Part shown: positions 1 through 8,878 of the stretch, one piece after another
Layout: every line of letters starts with the position of its first letter
How positions within the stretch are numbered: position 1 is the first letter of the stretch
From: QHXW01 sp035280425
GTDB taxonomy: Bacteria > Acidobacteriota > Terriglobia > Bryobacterales > Bryobacteraceae
Length of the DNA: 64,000 bases
Reading direction: 5' to 3'
Assembly (NCBI GenBank): GCA_035280425.1
Contig: DATEFW010000018.1
Location: forward strand, 124,001 to 188,000
Position numbers and translations under genes: made by a program
The notes under the pieces: model-generated
Told to the model about the DNA's origin: nothing
What the model saw: the letters and a program-made list of their open reading frames with translations, nothing else
Database searches by the model: none

Positions 1-1
1 C

Positions 2-499
2 GGGCCGAAGCTGCTTATTCTGGACGAGCCGACTAACGGGCTCGATCCGCCGGCGCGGCAGCGAATGATCCGGCTGATCCGCGAGATGCGCGATTCAGGC
101 GACATGCACCTGATTCTGTGTTCGCACCTGCTGCGAGACGTGGAGGAAACCTGCGAAGAAGTGCTGATCCTGAAGCAGGGGCGGATCGTGCATTACGCCA
201 ATCTTGAAGAAGAGCGGCGTGCAAACCGGAAATTCATTGAGATGGAAACGATCGGGGCGAACGGCTCGTTCGCCCACGACATCGAAAAGCTGGGCTGCGC
301 CTGCGCCATCACTGGAAGTAATCGCATCAAACTGATTCTTTCCGAAGGCGTTGACGTACGCGACATTTATCGCGTCGCAGACGCGCGGAAAGTGCAGATC
401 CGCCGCCTCAATTACAAACGCGACAGCCTCGAGGACATTTTCCTGAAAGCCATGGAAAGCGATCTGGTAGCCAAGGAGGCGGCGAATGGCGGTTTATAA
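2..499 (+). CDS. ABC transporter ATP-binding protein, C-terminal part (5' end outside window)
   Basis: The reading frame is open from base 2, so the start codon and Walker A lie upstream of the window; 165 residues remain. The visible part begins at Walker B and D-loop (LLILDEPTNGLDP), followed by the switch histidine (LILCSHLLRDVEE). The last ~90 residues form the variable C-terminal region of importer/exporter-type ATPases that pair with ABC-2 permeases. The protein would power the membrane protein encoded directly downstream, whose start overlaps this stop by 14 bases, implying translational coupling. The substrate cannot be deduced. An internal ATG at 65 is not the true start because the Walker B residues precede it. 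Confidence 0.9.
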   Translation, partial: GPKLLILDEPTNGLDPPARQRMIRLIREMRDSGDMHLILCSHLLRDVEETCEEVLILKQGRIVHYANLEEERRANRKFIEMETIGANGSFAHDIEKLGCACAITGSNRIKLILSEGVDVRDIYRVADARKVQIRRLNYKRDSLEDIFLKAMESDLVAKEAANGGL

Positions 500-1355
500 G
501 CGCAGCTACCGCGGGTACTCCGGGCCGGTGACGCCGGAATGGTCGCGCTTCCTGATCATTCCGCGCTACGCGTACCAGGAGCTGTTCCATTCGAAGATCA
601 TGACGGCGTTTTTTGTGCTGTGCTTCGTCGCGCCGATCGTGTTTTTGTGCCTGATCTACGTTGCGGATAACTTCGCATCCTTCGCGCGGATGTTGAACCC
701 GACAGCACCAGAGTCGTCGCCGATTTCGATCAATGCCAATTTCTTTCTGGCGTTCCTCAACATTCAGGGCGTGCTGGCGTTCATTTTGACGGCGTTCGTC
801 GGTCCGAGCCTGATCGCGAGCGACCTGGCGAATCGGGCGCTGCCGTTGTATCTCTGCCGCCCGTTTTCGCGAGCCGAGTACGTCGCGGGGAAAATGGCGG
901 TGCTGCTGGTGCTGCTCTCGCTGATTACCTGGATTCCGGCAATGGTTCTGTTTGGCGTGCATGGGAGCCTCATGGGTGGTGCGTGGCTCGCCGCGAATCT
1001 ATGGATGGTCTGGGCCATTTTTGCGGGCTCCTGGATCTGGATCCTGATGATCTCGCTTCTGGCCCTGGCGCTTTCGGCATGGGTGAAGTGGAAGATCGCG
1101 GCGGGCGCGCTGTTGCTGGCGGTATTTTTCGTGGCTGCGGCGTTCGGGGAGGCGGTCAATGCGGTGCTCGAAGTAAGCTGGGGCAAACTAATCAATTTAA
1201 TGTACTTGTTTGTAACAATCTGGCGCCAGCTATTTCGCCTTCACGAACCTTCCGATATCTCGCCCGGCTCGGCCTGGGTCATGCTGGCGCTGATTTCGGC
1301 GGGCTGCCTATGGCTGCTTTATCGCAAAGTGCGCGCGTTCGAGGTGGTGCGGTGA
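486..1355 (+). CDS. ABC transporter permease (ABC-2 type)
   Basis: A 289-residue integral membrane protein with about six hydrophobic segments, e.g. residues ~38-60 (FFVLCFVAPIVFLCLIYVAD), ~85-105, ~135-155, ~170-195, ~205-220 and a C-terminal one. The pattern of an N-terminal cytoplasmic stretch, six helices and a short basic tail is that of ABC-2 permeases. It starts inside the upstream ATPase gene and its TGA overlaps the GTG start of the next ATPase (GTGA at 1352-1355), so it belongs to a four-gene coupled operon. It probably forms a half-transporter with the first ATPase. Substrate unknown. Confidence 0.85.
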   Translation: MAVYKRSYRGYSGPVTPEWSRFLIIPRYAYQELFHSKIMTAFFVLCFVAPIVFLCLIYVADNFASFARMLNPTAPESSPISINANFFLAFLNIQGVLAFILTAFVGPSLIASDLANRALPLYLCRPFSRAEYVAGKMAVLLVLLSLITWIPAMVLFGVHGSLMGGAWLAANLWMVWAIFAGSWIWILMISLLALALSAWVKWKIAAGALLLAVFFVAAAFGEAVNAVLEVSWGKLINLMYLFVTIWRQLFRLHEPSDISPGSAWVMLALISAGCLWLLYRKVRAFEVVR

Positions 1356-2293
1356 GCGAGCACGAGATTGTTTTCGAGAACGTTTCGAAGTTTTACGGCG
1401 AAGTGCTGGGAGTGAACCGGGTTAATCTTTCGATCCCGCAGGGCATCACCAGCCTGGTAGGTCCGAACGGTTCGGGCAAGACGACCCTGATGAATTTGAT
1501 GACCGGCCTGCTGCGGCCGACGCAGGGCCGCATCACGGTGCTGGGAGTGCCTCCCGATCAACCGGAACGGATGTTTCGGTTCGTGGGTTACTGCACGCAA
1601 TACGATTCTTTTCCACGCGGCATGACGGGATACCAGTTCGTTTATTCTTACCTGCGGCTTTACGGAAAAACGCACGCCGAGGCGGGCGAGCTCGCCTGGA
1701 ACTCGCTGGAACGCGTGAAGCTGACCGATGCGGCGAACCGGAAGATCGCCGGTTACAGCAAAGGGATGCGGCAGCGTATCAAGCTGGCGCAGGCAATCTC
1801 GCATTGGCCACGCGTGCTTGTGCTGGATGAGCCGCTAAACGGGCTCGACCCGCTGGTTCGCGCGGAGACGATCGCGCTGTTCCGTTCGCTGGCCGCGGAA
1901 GGCCTGCATGTGATCATCTCGAGCCACATCCTCCATGAAGTGGACGCCATTTCGGATCAGGTGATCCTGCTCAGCAGCGGCTACGTGGTGGCGGAAGGCC
2001 AGATTCACGGCGTGCGCACGGAGGTGGAAGATCACCCCATGCAGATCCTGATCCGCTGCGCGCGGCCAAGTACGCTGGCGTCGCACATATTCGAGCTGGA
2101 CACGGTGGTCGAAGCGCGCGTTCACAACGATGGCAAAGGCCTGCTGGTGCGCACGCGCGATCCCGACCGTTTTTATTTGATGCTGAACCGGCTGGTGGTG
2201 GACGGAGTGGATCTCGAGTCGGTTGCGCCCGCCGACGACGATGTGCATTCGGTGTACGAGTACCTGATCGGGCCGGACGGAGGTTCGATATGA
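1352..2293 (+). CDS. ABC transporter ATP-binding protein
   Basis: A complete 313-residue nucleotide-binding subunit. Walker A is GPNGSGKTTLMNLM, the signature is YSKGMRQRIKLAQAI, Walker B is VLVLDEPLNGLDP and the switch histidine sits in IISSHILHEVDAI. I choose the GTG at 1352 because it overlaps the previous stop (GTGA) and because the sequence from there (SEHEIVFENVSKFYGE) is a normal ATPase N-terminus. The same frame stays open back to 983 but that part overlaps the permease. The stop overlaps the next gene's ATG (ATGA at 2290-2293). With the permease downstream it makes the second transporter pair of the operon. Confidence 0.9.
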   Translation: MSEHEIVFENVSKFYGEVLGVNRVNLSIPQGITSLVGPNGSGKTTLMNLMTGLLRPTQGRITVLGVPPDQPERMFRFVGYCTQYDSFPRGMTGYQFVYSYLRLYGKTHAEAGELAWNSLERVKLTDAANRKIAGYSKGMRQRIKLAQAISHWPRVLVLDEPLNGLDPLVRAETIALFRSLAAEGLHVIISSHILHEVDAISDQVILLSSGYVVAEGQIHGVRTEVEDHPMQILIRCARPSTLASHIFELDTVVEARVHNDGKGLLVRTRDPDRFYLMLNRLVVDGVDLESVAPADDDVHSVYEYLIGPDGGSI

Positions 2294-3129
2294 AAGAGGC
2301 CCCCTGGGGATTGTGGCGCTCGCAGGTGGGAGCGACCTTGCGCCTAGAGATCAAGAAGAATTTTTTGGCGCGGCGGGGCTTGTGGGTCTATCTGCTGGCG
2401 GCGGCGCCGATGGTGCTGTTCGGTGGGCACACGCTGGTGATGCTGAAGCGCGGCCGTGCTTGCGACCTGGGCCGCGACAATCTGATCTTCGCGAGCGTGT
2501 TTCAGTTCTTCTTCCTGCGCCTGGCCGTGTTCTTTGGGTGCGTGGGTGTGTTCATCAATCTGTTTCGCGGCGAGATGCTGGAGAAGAGCCTGCATTACTA
2601 TCTGCTGGCGCCGGTGAGACGCGAAGTTCTGCTGGCGGGAAAGTACCTGGCGGGTGTGATTACGACGTCGGTGATCTTTTGCACCTCCACCGCGCTTTCG
2701 ATCGTGATTCTGCTCTTGCACTTTCATCCCTCGGTGGTGACGCAGTATCTCTATGAGGGCGGCGGGCTGGGGCACATTCTGGCCTATGTGGGCACGACGA
2801 TGCTGGCTTGCGTGGGTTACGGCGGCGTTTTTCTGGTGATGAGCTTTCTGTTCCGCAACCCCATCATTCCGGCGGCGGTGGTGCTGGTTTGGGAATCGCT
2901 CAACCCGTTTCTGCCGGCGGTGCTCAAGAAGATCAGCGTGATTTTTTATCTGGAGTCGCTCAGCCCGCTGAAGCCGCCGGTAACAGGCGACTGGGCCTTT
3001 CTTGCGGTGCTGGCCAATCCCACACCGCCCTATCTGGCAATTCCCGGGCTGCTCCTGGTGACGGCAGCAGGATTGCTGCTCGCGGCGCGGAAGGTGCGGA
3101 AACTCGAGATCAACTACGGCGCGGAGTAG
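2290..3129 (+). CDS. ABC transporter permease (ABC-2 type)
   Basis: A 279-residue polytopic membrane protein: hydrophobic segments at residues ~34-52, ~72-95, ~118-142, ~155-185, ~190-205 and ~245-268. The N-terminal cytoplasmic part carries a TLRLEIKKNFLARRGLW element, as often seen before helix 1 of ABC-2 permeases. Coupled to the preceding ATPase by an ATGA overlap. It is the last gene of the four-gene operon: six bases separate its stop from the stop of the convergent oxidoreductase gene. Two consecutive ATPase/permease pairs suggest either one heterotetrameric transporter or two duplicated ones. Substrate unknown. Confidence 0.85.
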   Translation: MKEAPWGLWRSQVGATLRLEIKKNFLARRGLWVYLLAAAPMVLFGGHTLVMLKRGRACDLGRDNLIFASVFQFFFLRLAVFFGCVGVFINLFRGEMLEKSLHYYLLAPVRREVLLAGKYLAGVITTSVIFCTSTALSIVILLLHFHPSVVTQYLYEGGGLGHILAYVGTTMLACVGYGGVFLVMSFLFRNPIIPAAVVLVWESLNPFLPAVLKKISVIFYLESLSPLKPPVTGDWAFLAVLANPTPPYLAIPGLLLVTAAGLLLAARKVRKLEINYGAE

Positions 3130-3135
3130 GCCGGG

Positions 3136-4422
3136 TCAGACCTTCGGTAGCTCGTACGGCGCGCGGTAGCGCTTGGTGAGGTAAGCGTTGGCTTCTTTAT
3201 CGGCGCCGAAGTTTTCCGCTTTGGCGTCGAAGCGGACATCCCGCTTCAAATGCGTGGTGATGTTGCCCAGGTGGCAGATCGTCGTGCTGAGACGGCCCAG
3301 CTCCACGTCGGCGTTCGGCTGCTGACGGCTCCTCATGCATTCGAGAAAATTCCCGGCGTGCGAGCCGCCGGAGGATTTCACGGTTTCGACCACTTTGTCG
3401 TTTTTGTCATAGACGGTCCAGGCGGGATCGTCGGCGATGAGCGTGGCGTCGGTGCCGTAGAAGGCGGTGGCGCCGTCGGCGCCTTCAATGGGATGGTGCT
3501 TGGCGAAGCTGCGCAGCTCCCAGACGAGCGCGAAATCGCCGTAATCGTAATTGAGGACCTGGGTGTCGGGGACCTCCTTGGCATCGTTCAGCCAATAAAT
3601 GCCGGAAGTGCCGGAGACGTGCCGCGGCAGGCAATTATCCAGGCCGCGCATTTTCTCAATGGCCCACATGGCGACATCCAGCATGTGGACGCCCTGATTG
3701 CCGAGCTCGGTGTTGCCGTAATCCCAGAAGAAACGCCAGTTGTAGTGGAAGCGGTTGGGATTGAACGGACGCTCGGGAGCCGGTCCGAGCCAGGTGTCGT
3801 AGTCGACTCCGGCGGGCGGCGTGCCATCGGGCGGATTGCCGATTGACGGGCGGACCTGGCACATCCAGGCTTTGATCATGCAAATCTTGCCCAGCTTGCC
3901 GGAGGCGACGTACTCGACTGCGCTTTTGAAATGTTCCATGCTGCGGCGCTGCGTGCCGACCTGAACGACGCGGTTGTATTTGCGCGCGGCGTCGCGCATG
4001 AGTTGGCCTTCGTGGATGGTTTGCGAGAGCGGCTTTTCGACGTAAACGTCTTTTCCCGCCTGGCAGGCGGCGATCATGATATTGGCGTGCCAATGGTCGG
4101 GAGTGGCGATGATCACGCCATCGATCGATTTGTCGTCCAGCACGCGGCGGTAATCTTTCGCGAACGCAAGCTTCTTGTCCTGCGCTTGTTCGATCTGCGC
4201 GCCGCTTTTGGCGAGGACAGCGTCATCGATGTCGCAAAAAGTTTTGATTTCGGCTCCCTGCTTGATGGCGGCGATGGCATCGTGGCGGCCCTGGTTGCGT
4301 CCGCCGATGAGCGCGAGAGCAATTTTATCGTTGGCGCCCGCGGCCCGTGGGTTGAGGTTCAGAAAGCTCGCGGCTACGGCGGCGCCTCCGGTTTGTAGAA
4401 AAGTTCTGCGATCCTGACCCAT
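3136..4422 (-). CDS. Tat-exported Gfo/Idh/MocA-family oxidoreductase
   Basis: A 428-residue NAD(P)-dependent sugar dehydrogenase-like protein. The N-terminus is a Tat-type signal: DRRTFLQTGG, then a hydrophobic AAVAASFL stretch. A Rossmann segment (IALALIGGRNQGRHDAI) follows after ~35 residues. The block ATPDHWHANIMIAACQ followed by AGKDVYVEKPL contains the EKP lysine of the family. The central WDYGNTELGNQGVHMLDV matches other exported members. Such proteins likely act on carbohydrate derivatives outside the cytoplasm with tightly bound cofactor. It is the last gene of a minus-strand set; a GGAAG ribosome site sits just before the ATG, inside the end of the Kelch gene. The exact substrate is not predictable. 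Confidence 0.9.
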   Translation of the reverse strand: MGQDRRTFLQTGGAAVAASFLNLNPRAAGANDKIALALIGGRNQGRHDAIAAIKQGAEIKTFCDIDDAVLAKSGAQIEQAQDKKLAFAKDYRRVLDDKSIDGVIIATPDHWHANIMIAACQAGKDVYVEKPLSQTIHEGQLMRDAARKYNRVVQVGTQRRSMEHFKSAVEYVASGKLGKICMIKAWMCQVRPSIGNPPDGTPPAGVDYDTWLGPAPERPFNPNRFHYNWRFFWDYGNTELGNQGVHMLDVAMWAIEKMRGLDNCLPRHVSGTSGIYWLNDAKEVPDTQVLNYDYGDFALVWELRSFAKHHPIEGADGATAFYGTDATLIADDPAWTVYDKNDKVVETVKSSGGSHAGNFLECMRSRQQPNADVELGRLSTTICHLGNITTHLKRDVRFDAKAENFGADKEANAYLTKRYRAPYELPKV

Positions 4423-4423
4423 A

Positions 4424-6781
4424 TCACTTCCGGTTATACCGCAGGGCGTAAACCTGCGCGAGGCCGTCGTCGCCGCGCTCGCCGAGCACCAGAAAGATCA
4501 AATCGCGCTTCACGTCATAGACCATGGCGCGATTTTCCCCGACCTGAGGCGGCGTTCCGAAGAACGGAATTTCGACGCGACGCCAGGCGTTTTCGGCGGG
4601 ATTCCAGATCCATGCGCCGCGGCCGGACGTCAGGAAAACATCCTGGTGCGGGAGGTAAACGGCTTCGCGCGAGCCGGCGGGGACGTCCGGGTCGCCTTTG
4701 GGCTGCATGTTGCGCCAGCGCCGGGAAGCCAGGTCGAAGGTCCAGAGCTCGTCACGCTTCAGGCCGCCGCCGTGCAGGATCACCTGGTTGCGCTTGCTGT
4801 CGTAAGCGAGGCTGGTTTGTTCGTAAAGATTCTGCGGCGAAGGATCGGTTGCGTTGTTGAGCCGCTCCCACCGGCGGCCGGCTGCGTGATAAAGGAAGAT
4901 GGCGGTGTCCTGGTGCGGGCTTGCAGACGTCCACGGAAACTGATAACCGGCGTCGTTCAGGCGTGCGGGCCAATCGACGTTGATTCCCATTACGCCTTTT
5001 GGTGTCGAGACCAGCGTATCGACGCCCGGCGGAGCGGGACCGGCGAGGTCCCATTTGGATGTATTCGGGTCGAACTCCCACGTTAGAAATCGCACATGCG
5101 AAGACGGCGGATTGACGAGCGCGTCCGGCGCGACGCCGGTTTTGGGAGTCTGGCCGCAAATCGCCGGTTCGTAACCAGTGGTGAGGCGCAGGCGGCGAGT
5201 CACGATCATCTTGTGGCTGACAGGATCGTATGCGTAAATGCGGCGGCCGTGTTCCATCCACGGGCGGCCGCCGAAAGTTACGCCGGCTTCACGGACGCCG
5301 TGGTTCCAGAGGCGCTCGGGATATTCGGGCGCGGGATCGCTCGAGCGCCAAGTGTGATGCGCGACGTCGTACATGTCGACATCGTTGCCGCCATATCCGC
5401 AATGGCCGCCGCCCCAATAGAGAATCTGCTCGCGATCGCTGTCGAACGTCGCAGTGCCCCAGGTACGCGTCGGGGCGGCGCGGCCCGGACCGGCAAGCAA
5501 GACCCACTGGTTCTCGGGCAAATTTTCGAGATGCGAGACGCCGGATGGCGGATGCGTTTCGTCCGCGCGTTTGGGAACCGGCTGCTGGAACGCCATCGGC
5601 GTAGTTGTTACAACGGCCGGATTCTCGATGCGGTACTCGTAAGTGGTCCGCACGGGAAACAGGATGTTGCAGGTCATGCGGTCATTCGGCTTGCGTGTGC
5701 TGGTGGCGAGCACGATCAAGCGCTTCTCGGGCGCGATATCGGCGGTGAGATAAAAGCCTATGGGCACGTCACTGCCGACCATGTGCCACGAGTTCGCGCG
5801 GGGATCGTAAGCCCACATATCGGTCAGATCTTTGCGCCCATATCCGCCGCCGATGATCATCCAGCCGGATTCGGTATCGTAGACCGCGAAGTGACCGGCG
5901 CGGGCTTGCGGCCCGGCCAGCTTCGATTCGCTCCAACTTCGCGTTCTTAAATCGAAGATCCACGTGTCGGCCAGGTAATGGCTCTGGCTGTCGCCGCCGA
6001 ACAGAATTAATTTCTGATCGCGTGCGTCGGTCACCATGCGCGTATTCATGCGGGACGGCGGCAGCGTGGCAGCGGGCAGTTGCCGCCAGTCGTTCTCGCG
6101 CGGGCTGAAGATCCAGGTTCCGGTGTAGCCCACGACCTTGCCGCCCGGCCCCGGCTCTGCGACGTGCCCTCCTCCGAAAAGAACGATCTCGTCGTGCACA
6201 GGATCGTAAGCCAGGGATCCGCCGAACACGGGCGGCGGCGAATGCTTGGGCGTCAGATCGGTCCAGCGGCGCGCGGCAGGATCGTAGGCCGCCGTCAATC
6301 CGCCGGTAAAATACACCAGCTTGCGCAAAGTAGGAACCCAGACCACCTGGTCGAAGGCGAGATTCAGGTCGGGCCGCGGCGCGCCTTCTTTCTCTGTGGT
6401 AGCGCCGCGAAGCACCGTGCGCTCGGCTCCGCTGGTGATCCCGGAGTAAGTGCGCGGGCTGTAGGCGAGCGGCAGTTGCTTAGACCATAACGATTCCCAT
6501 TCATCCGGAATCTGATTCTCCCAGCGCCCGGCTTCCGGTCTGAACGCCACAACGTCGTACTCCGGGATGCGCATCAGCGGCTGCTCCTGGAGCAAATCCG
6601 GGTCGTCATTCATGTAGCCCCACAGGACAAACGCGTGGGCATCTGGGACATATCGGATCGCGCTACCCGGGCGCGCGCCCGCCATATCGTTGCGGACCTC
6701 GACCCAGCGATTGGCCGGCTGCTTCACGGCCGTGCAAGCGGTCAGCGCGCACACCAGTGCTGCGATGCACGAAAAACGCAT
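4424..6781 (-). CDS. Kelch-repeat / galactose-oxidase-like beta-propeller lipoprotein
   Basis: A 785-residue exported protein. The N-terminus is a lipoprotein signal with lipobox LTAC (cysteine 16), so it should be membrane anchored. Several Kelch-type blades are visible: ILFGGDSQSHYLADTWIFD, MIIGGGYGRKDLTDMWAYDP, LYWGGGHCGYGGNDVDMYD and VILHGGGLKRDELWTFDL, each with the double glycine and the later Trp. The spread suggests two propellers. I see no evidence of galactose-oxidase copper residues, so a binding role is as likely as an enzyme role. One base separates its stop from the start of the Gfo/Idh/MocA gene and 19 bases separate it from the upstream gene, so the three are probably cotranscribed. 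Confidence 0.85.
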   Translation of the reverse strand: MRFSCIAALVCALTACTAVKQPANRWVEVRNDMAGARPGSAIRYVPDAHAFVLWGYMNDDPDLLQEQPLMRIPEYDVVAFRPEAGRWENQIPDEWESLWSKQLPLAYSPRTYSGITSGAERTVLRGATTEKEGAPRPDLNLAFDQVVWVPTLRKLVYFTGGLTAAYDPAARRWTDLTPKHSPPPVFGGSLAYDPVHDEIVLFGGGHVAEPGPGGKVVGYTGTWIFSPRENDWRQLPAATLPPSRMNTRMVTDARDQKLILFGGDSQSHYLADTWIFDLRTRSWSESKLAGPQARAGHFAVYDTESGWMIIGGGYGRKDLTDMWAYDPRANSWHMVGSDVPIGFYLTADIAPEKRLIVLATSTRKPNDRMTCNILFPVRTTYEYRIENPAVVTTTPMAFQQPVPKRADETHPPSGVSHLENLPENQWVLLAGPGRAAPTRTWGTATFDSDREQILYWGGGHCGYGGNDVDMYDVAHHTWRSSDPAPEYPERLWNHGVREAGVTFGGRPWMEHGRRIYAYDPVSHKMIVTRRLRLTTGYEPAICGQTPKTGVAPDALVNPPSSHVRFLTWEFDPNTSKWDLAGPAPPGVDTLVSTPKGVMGINVDWPARLNDAGYQFPWTSASPHQDTAIFLYHAAGRRWERLNNATDPSPQNLYEQTSLAYDSKRNQVILHGGGLKRDELWTFDLASRRWRNMQPKGDPDVPAGSREAVYLPHQDVFLTSGRGAWIWNPAENAWRRVEIPFFGTPPQVGENRAMVYDVKRDLIFLVLGERGDDGLAQVYALRYNRK

Positions 6782-6800
6782 GGAGGTCCAGGGTAACAGA

Positions 6801-8819
6801 TTACGGTTGCGCCCGAGGCGGGCAGTAATAAATCACGGCGTCATTGACGATGGGCGATGCCGTACTGGTTTGAACGGAATAATAGTGCTCGTGCCAGGGT
6901 TCGGCGATGCGCTCGACATGCGAACGCGCCGCGTTGCCCTCGTGCCACAGATGCGTGACTTCGACCTGAGGCGACTTGCGCTGTTCGACAGAAACAACGG
7001 CCAGGCGAAGACTGTCCAGCGCGATTCCATTGAGGCGATAGCGGACGTAGACGCGCTTGGCGCCGTTGGGGAGATGGTCAACCTCACGAAAAACCTCCGG
7101 CCAGCGGAGAGTGCGATCGATCGGAATGCCATCTTTCCAGTGAAGACTGGGGTCGTAATGCCACAGCTCGTTATACGATCCATCGGGAGCGAGAGACCAG
7201 GCAAGCGAAGCCGATCGCTCGGCAGGTGGAACGGAGGAATCGTATGCGGTCTTGCGGACTTCGGCCGTTAATTTGTCCGGCGCTTCGCCATGGCGAATGT
7301 CTAGGAACCGTCCGCCGGCCTCAAAACGGCCGATGGGTACGCCATCGGGAGCGGTCAGTTCGAAAACGATTTCGGCCGGGCTGGATTTATCGGGAGCTAA
7401 AAATCCCTGCGCGTGCTCGGAAACGTAACCGACATTTTCGGCGCGTAGCGCAAATGCTTTGATGCGGTCCAAAACGACCGGAATCTCCCTGCGATTCTCC
7501 ACCGGGCCGCCGCGGTAGACCATCTGGTTGGTTCCCGCCGCAAGCGCCGGCAAGGTACGCGGGTTCATCTGGAAGTACGTGGTGATTGTCATCCGGTTGA
7601 GTCGGGCATTGCCGGTTTTTATTCTTACCAGGTACGAATAATGGCCGGAGACAGCGGTCAGAGTTCCATGCTCCGTGTGCGCTTCGATTCTGGGCGCGGA
7701 TATCCATTGTCCATGCCGCGCTCCGGAGCTTCGTCTGGCTTCGGCCCAGGCCTTTCCCCCGTCGGTCGACGTTGCGATTTCGATGCCTTGTGCTTCGGAC
7801 GGGGGATCCACTTGCAGCGAGACTTGGGAATCGATGATGACGTAAGGGCTCTCTACGCGCAACACGCTTTCGCCGCGCGATTGCGATTCGTAGGCAGCAG
7901 GATCGGATAAATCCGGCGTGTATTCGATGCGGCCGGTCGACCAATGTCGCGCATCCTTCTGGCTCCTGGGGCCATCCGCGGTCTTGATCTGATATTCCGC
8001 GACCTCCTGGGGGAACTCCTCCCAACCGGTTTCGGCGCGCTTGTAGGGCAAGTAAAAGAGCCCGGGCTGCTCGGGGCGAAAATATTGGATCAGGCGCTCA
8101 CCAGGCCGGAGCGTGAACGCCATGCTGTGGCCGGGCGCATAACGCTTAAACGGGAACAGCCGGTTGTCCTGAGTTGTGGTAAACAGCTCGGCGAGGCCGT
8201 CCATGGCGCCTTCGCGCACATCCGCCGGATACCAGGGAGCATCGACCAGCCTGGCATCGACGTCGCGCGGGCCCTTCAGTTTGCTCAGAATAATATTTCC
8301 ATCCTGTTCGATCTGGTGGACGGAAGCCACCGGCGACCGGCGCGGATCGCCATTGCCGATCGAGTTGTAACCGAGCATGTCGGAATCGAAGTAATGATAG
8401 GCGCCGTCGTAGAAAACTTCTGTGACCGTATGGCCGGTCAGGAACCAGACGCGCGCATCTTCGAAGCCGCCGGCATCGTAGACGGCTTCGAGCAGCGGGG
8501 CGATGTGATAGCACAATCCGAAGCCGTAGCTGTTGAGAAGCTTGACCGGGTCGAGCACCTCACCGGACGGTTCTTCGTACGCCCAGCCGGCGATGTGATA
8601 CCAGAAGCCGGGTTTGACGAAGCGGCCGTCAGTCAGGAAAAAGCGCCAGATGGCTTCGGCTTTCTCGCGCGGCGTGACGGCGTGCGCCTGGCGATAAATG
8701 CCGTCGGCCAGCGTCTTGAGTGTCGAACTATCGATCTGCCCTTTCACCAGGACGCGCGGCGAGTAGACCTGGGCGTGCAGAGCCGCGGCAAGCAAGAGTG
8801 TGAACGCGAAGCGCTTCAT
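6801..8819 (-). CDS. Secreted transglutaminase-like (papain-fold) protein
   Basis: A 672-residue protein with a Sec signal peptide (MKRFAFTLLLAAALHAQ). A transglutaminase-like core lies at residues ~40-160. The likely catalytic triad is Cys103 in GFGLCYHIAPLL, His130 in FLTGHTVTEVFYDG and Asp145 in YHYFDSDM, the order and spacing of the superfamily. The remaining ~500 residues look like beta-rich domains of unknown role. It could be a protease, a cross-linking enzyme or a peptide N-glycanase-like enzyme. It is the first gene of the minus-strand set with the Kelch lipoprotein and Gfo/Idh/MocA protein. I recognise the fold, not the specific function. Confidence 0.75.
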   Translation of the reverse strand: MKRFAFTLLLAAALHAQVYSPRVLVKGQIDSSTLKTLADGIYRQAHAVTPREKAEAIWRFFLTDGRFVKPGFWYHIAGWAYEEPSGEVLDPVKLLNSYGFGLCYHIAPLLEAVYDAGGFEDARVWFLTGHTVTEVFYDGAYHYFDSDMLGYNSIGNGDPRRSPVASVHQIEQDGNIILSKLKGPRDVDARLVDAPWYPADVREGAMDGLAELFTTTQDNRLFPFKRYAPGHSMAFTLRPGERLIQYFRPEQPGLFYLPYKRAETGWEEFPQEVAEYQIKTADGPRSQKDARHWSTGRIEYTPDLSDPAAYESQSRGESVLRVESPYVIIDSQVSLQVDPPSEAQGIEIATSTDGGKAWAEARRSSGARHGQWISAPRIEAHTEHGTLTAVSGHYSYLVRIKTGNARLNRMTITTYFQMNPRTLPALAAGTNQMVYRGGPVENRREIPVVLDRIKAFALRAENVGYVSEHAQGFLAPDKSSPAEIVFELTAPDGVPIGRFEAGGRFLDIRHGEAPDKLTAEVRKTAYDSSVPPAERSASLAWSLAPDGSYNELWHYDPSLHWKDGIPIDRTLRWPEVFREVDHLPNGAKRVYVRYRLNGIALDSLRLAVVSVEQRKSPQVEVTHLWHEGNAARSHVERIAEPWHEHYYSVQTSTASPIVNDAVIYYCPPRAQP

Positions 8820-8878
8820 GAGGGGCTCTGAACCATGCTCTCAGATTTCGCGGCGCAAGACATCCGCCGCCAAACCGG

